From assembly GCA_002293505.1 (NCBI GenBank), contig DBDI01000004.1:45486-86468 (forward strand): a stretch of 40,983 nucleotides of DNA, given 5' to 3'. Every line of letters begins with the position of its first letter. Position 1 is the stretch's first letter. Positions 39,793 to 40,983 of the stretch are shown here, piece by piece. The notes under the pieces are model-generated. The model had not been told where the DNA came from. It searched no databases and saw nothing but the letters and a program-made list of their open reading frames with translations. The stretch comes from Alistipes sp. UBA936 (GTDB taxonomy: Bacteria > Bacteroidota > Bacteroidia > Bacteroidales > Rikenellaceae). The position numbers were made by a program, and so were the translations under genes.

Positions 39793-40983
39793 TTAGTTAT
39801 CATATGTGTTATGCCAATAATCATAATCTGCTACATAATCATTAAATTGACTTTCAGTACAGTACTGAGGTACAATACGTTCTTTCATAACCTGTCTACA
39901 CAAATTCCACGAAGTACTGTTAGTAATTATATCCCATATTACCGCGGGAGGCACATTCTGAATGCCATCTATTGGCACTTTTGAGTAGTTTGTTTGTTGA
40001 TTAACAGTGTCCGTCAAATCAATGAACAAAGGGGAGTACCAACCCCAATTGGATAATGACCCTGGAATACGGCCATACGTGTCTTTTGTCCAAGATTGAC
40101 GAGAGTTGCCTGAAATATTTTGGGAATCAGAAACTCTCCTCCAACCTAACAATGTGTAATATTCTTCGCCCAAATACCAACCAACATACGAGGCAAAAGA
40201 TTCTGATAACAAGCTCCAAAATGTAGCGTCAAAATTGTAATAATCTTCCCAGTAGTGAATAAAGTGTCCTATCTCGTGAAGGGTTGCCCCAAAGATCTCA
40301 CTGTCACTGCTATTGCCGTTATACATCTTTATACTTTCAGAGCCCGGGTTAAACGACCCTCCGACACTTCCTCCAGAGTCACTGTGCGCCATTATCCTCA
40401 CCCCTCCCGGACGAGAGTCTTTCGGGAAAACTTTTTGTGAGTCATAATAACTGCTGAAAAAGTAGCTTGCCGCTCGCTGGATAACGCTTGTTCGGCGATT
40501 ATCGGCAGGCAAGATAAAGTCAGGAGACTCATAAGTAGCGAATCGCCCGACGGGAAGACTTACGTTGTAGGTAAAAGTAAGCGGGACGTTGACATCATCA
40601 TTCGTGATTCTCCATTTGCCCATCGGATCTTCAAAAACAAAAGTACAAACCTGACTCAGCCTTTCGTAATTGTTTGTCTCTGACATCGGTATCAATGTTT
40701 TGAGCACAAACGATCCGTCCGACGAGGTGTGTGTTTCCAATCTTTGATACGGATGTGTGTCGATCTCATACCGTATTTTCACATACGGCAGCGGGACATT
40801 GCGCCCCAAGAAATTATCGAATGTTTTCAGATAACCCCTGAGAGGCAGGGTTTCCGGATCGGGCCAAGCCATCGTTTGCGCCCTCACCGGCCGGGTGATC
40901 TCGTGGTCGATCACGTGCTCCATCTCGGGCAGGGGTTTCTCGACAGGCCAAACTGCGTAGAGGATAGGCAGTTGGAAGGTCTG
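39793..40983 (-). CDS. Zinc-metalloprotease-like protein, 5' end beyond the window
   Basis: At least 396 residues, open to the right edge of the window, so the signal peptide is not seen. It is the intact paralogue of the split gene at 32992-34655. After the shared block come GYLKTFDNFLGRNVPL, MGKWRITND and PGGVRIMAHSD, then the zinc site GATLHEIGHFIHYW and the likely third ligand in ESFASYVGW. The C-terminal region (YSPLFIDLTD, VPPAVIWDIITNS, LCRQVMKERIVPQYC) also aligns with the other copy. By analogy it is probably a surface lipoprotein protease; the substrate is unknown. Outside the GC-rich 115-base block the gene is AT-rich. Confidence 0.82.
   Translation of the reverse strand, partial: QTFQLPILYAVWPVEKPLPEMEHVIDHEITRPVRAQTMAWPDPETLPLRGYLKTFDNFLGRNVPLPYVKIRYEIDTHPYQRLETHTSSDGSFVLKTLIPMSETNNYERLSQVCTFVFEDPMGKWRITNDDVNVPLTFTYNVSLPVGRFATYESPDFILPADNRRTSVIQRAASYFFSSYYDSQKVFPKDSRPGGVRIMAHSDSGGSVGGSFNPGSESIKMYNGNSSDSEIFGATLHEIGHFIHYWEDYYNFDATFWSLLSESFASYVGWYLGEEYYTLLGWRRVSDSQNISGNSRQSWTKDTYGRIPGSLSNWGWYSPLFIDLTDTVNQQTNYSKVPIDGIQNVPPAVIWDIITNSTSWNLCRQVMKERIVPQYCTESQFNDYVADYDYWHNTYDN
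40869..40983 (-). repeat. 115-bp constant block, inverted copy at the window edge
   Basis: Perfect reverse complement of 33439-33553. It runs to the last base of the window. The identical stretches stand in inverted orientation with 7,315 bases between them. Confidence 0.9.

Noticed and set aside
1..40983. CRISPR arrays, insertion sequences, prophage genes
   Set aside because: No regularly spaced direct repeats, transposase, integrase or phage structural genes were seen.

Overview
This window looks like a chromosomal segment from a Bacteroidota bacterium, probably of the order Bacteroidales. The signs are the phylum-type -7 promoter box (TAnnTTTG) ahead of many genes, the uppS-bamA-ompH-ompH order, an rseC-rnfBCDGEA cluster, an rpsF-rpsR-rplI cluster, many short lipoproteins, and a Tat-exported Gfo/Idh oxidoreductase with DUF1080 and TIM-barrel partners. 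No phage, insertion sequence or CRISPR array was seen. The left end lies inside a tRNA gene. The right end lies inside a protein-coding repeat.

Layout. (1) 1-7049: partial tRNA on the minus strand, then a + strand operon nadE-rseC-rnfB-C-D-G-E-A with mostly overlapping genes; it encodes NAD synthesis and the ion-pumping ferredoxin:NAD oxidoreductase. (2) 7167-12322, minus strand: nadK, then uppS-bamA-ompH-ompH (undecaprenyl diphosphate synthesis and outer-membrane protein assembly). (3) 12363-17022, + strand: pdxJ-cca-pyrD, then a two-component pair. (4) 17082-22723: GH3 glycosidase, tRNA-Cys, and argS-glyS. (5) 22776-25402: dus, an exported protein of unknown function and a flavodoxin-fold protein, then a small Lys/Ala-rich protein. 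(6) 25873-28557: subtilisin-like lipoprotein protease with a lipoprotein partner. (7) 28721-31926: Tat-exported carbohydrate-oxidation cluster. (8) 32078-35119: repeat-containing lipoprotein, then a frame-disrupted zinc-metalloprotease lipoprotein and a small lipoprotein. (9) 35194-39391: rplI, rpsR, rpsF, adk, thiL, a TsaC/Sua5 gene and a YebC/TACO1 gene. (10) 39426-40983: a second small lipoprotein and metalloprotease in inverted orientation.

Main points of interest. First, the two metalloprotease genes share a perfect 115-bp block in inverted orientation, then diverge abruptly. This looks like a constant/variable cassette that could recombine. Second, the NadE glutaminase domain has lost its catalytic Cys and Glu while the synthetase domain looks intact. 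Third, base-composition strand bias reverses near 16.2-16.4 kb whatever the gene direction, which suggests a replication landmark or a rearrangement boundary. Fourth, several housekeeping genes have the -7 box only 4-9 bases before the start codon, so their mRNAs should be leaderless or nearly so, whereas rpsR, rplI and rnfE have clear Shine-Dalgarno sequences.

All calls come from reading the sequence and from family knowledge; no database search was run.
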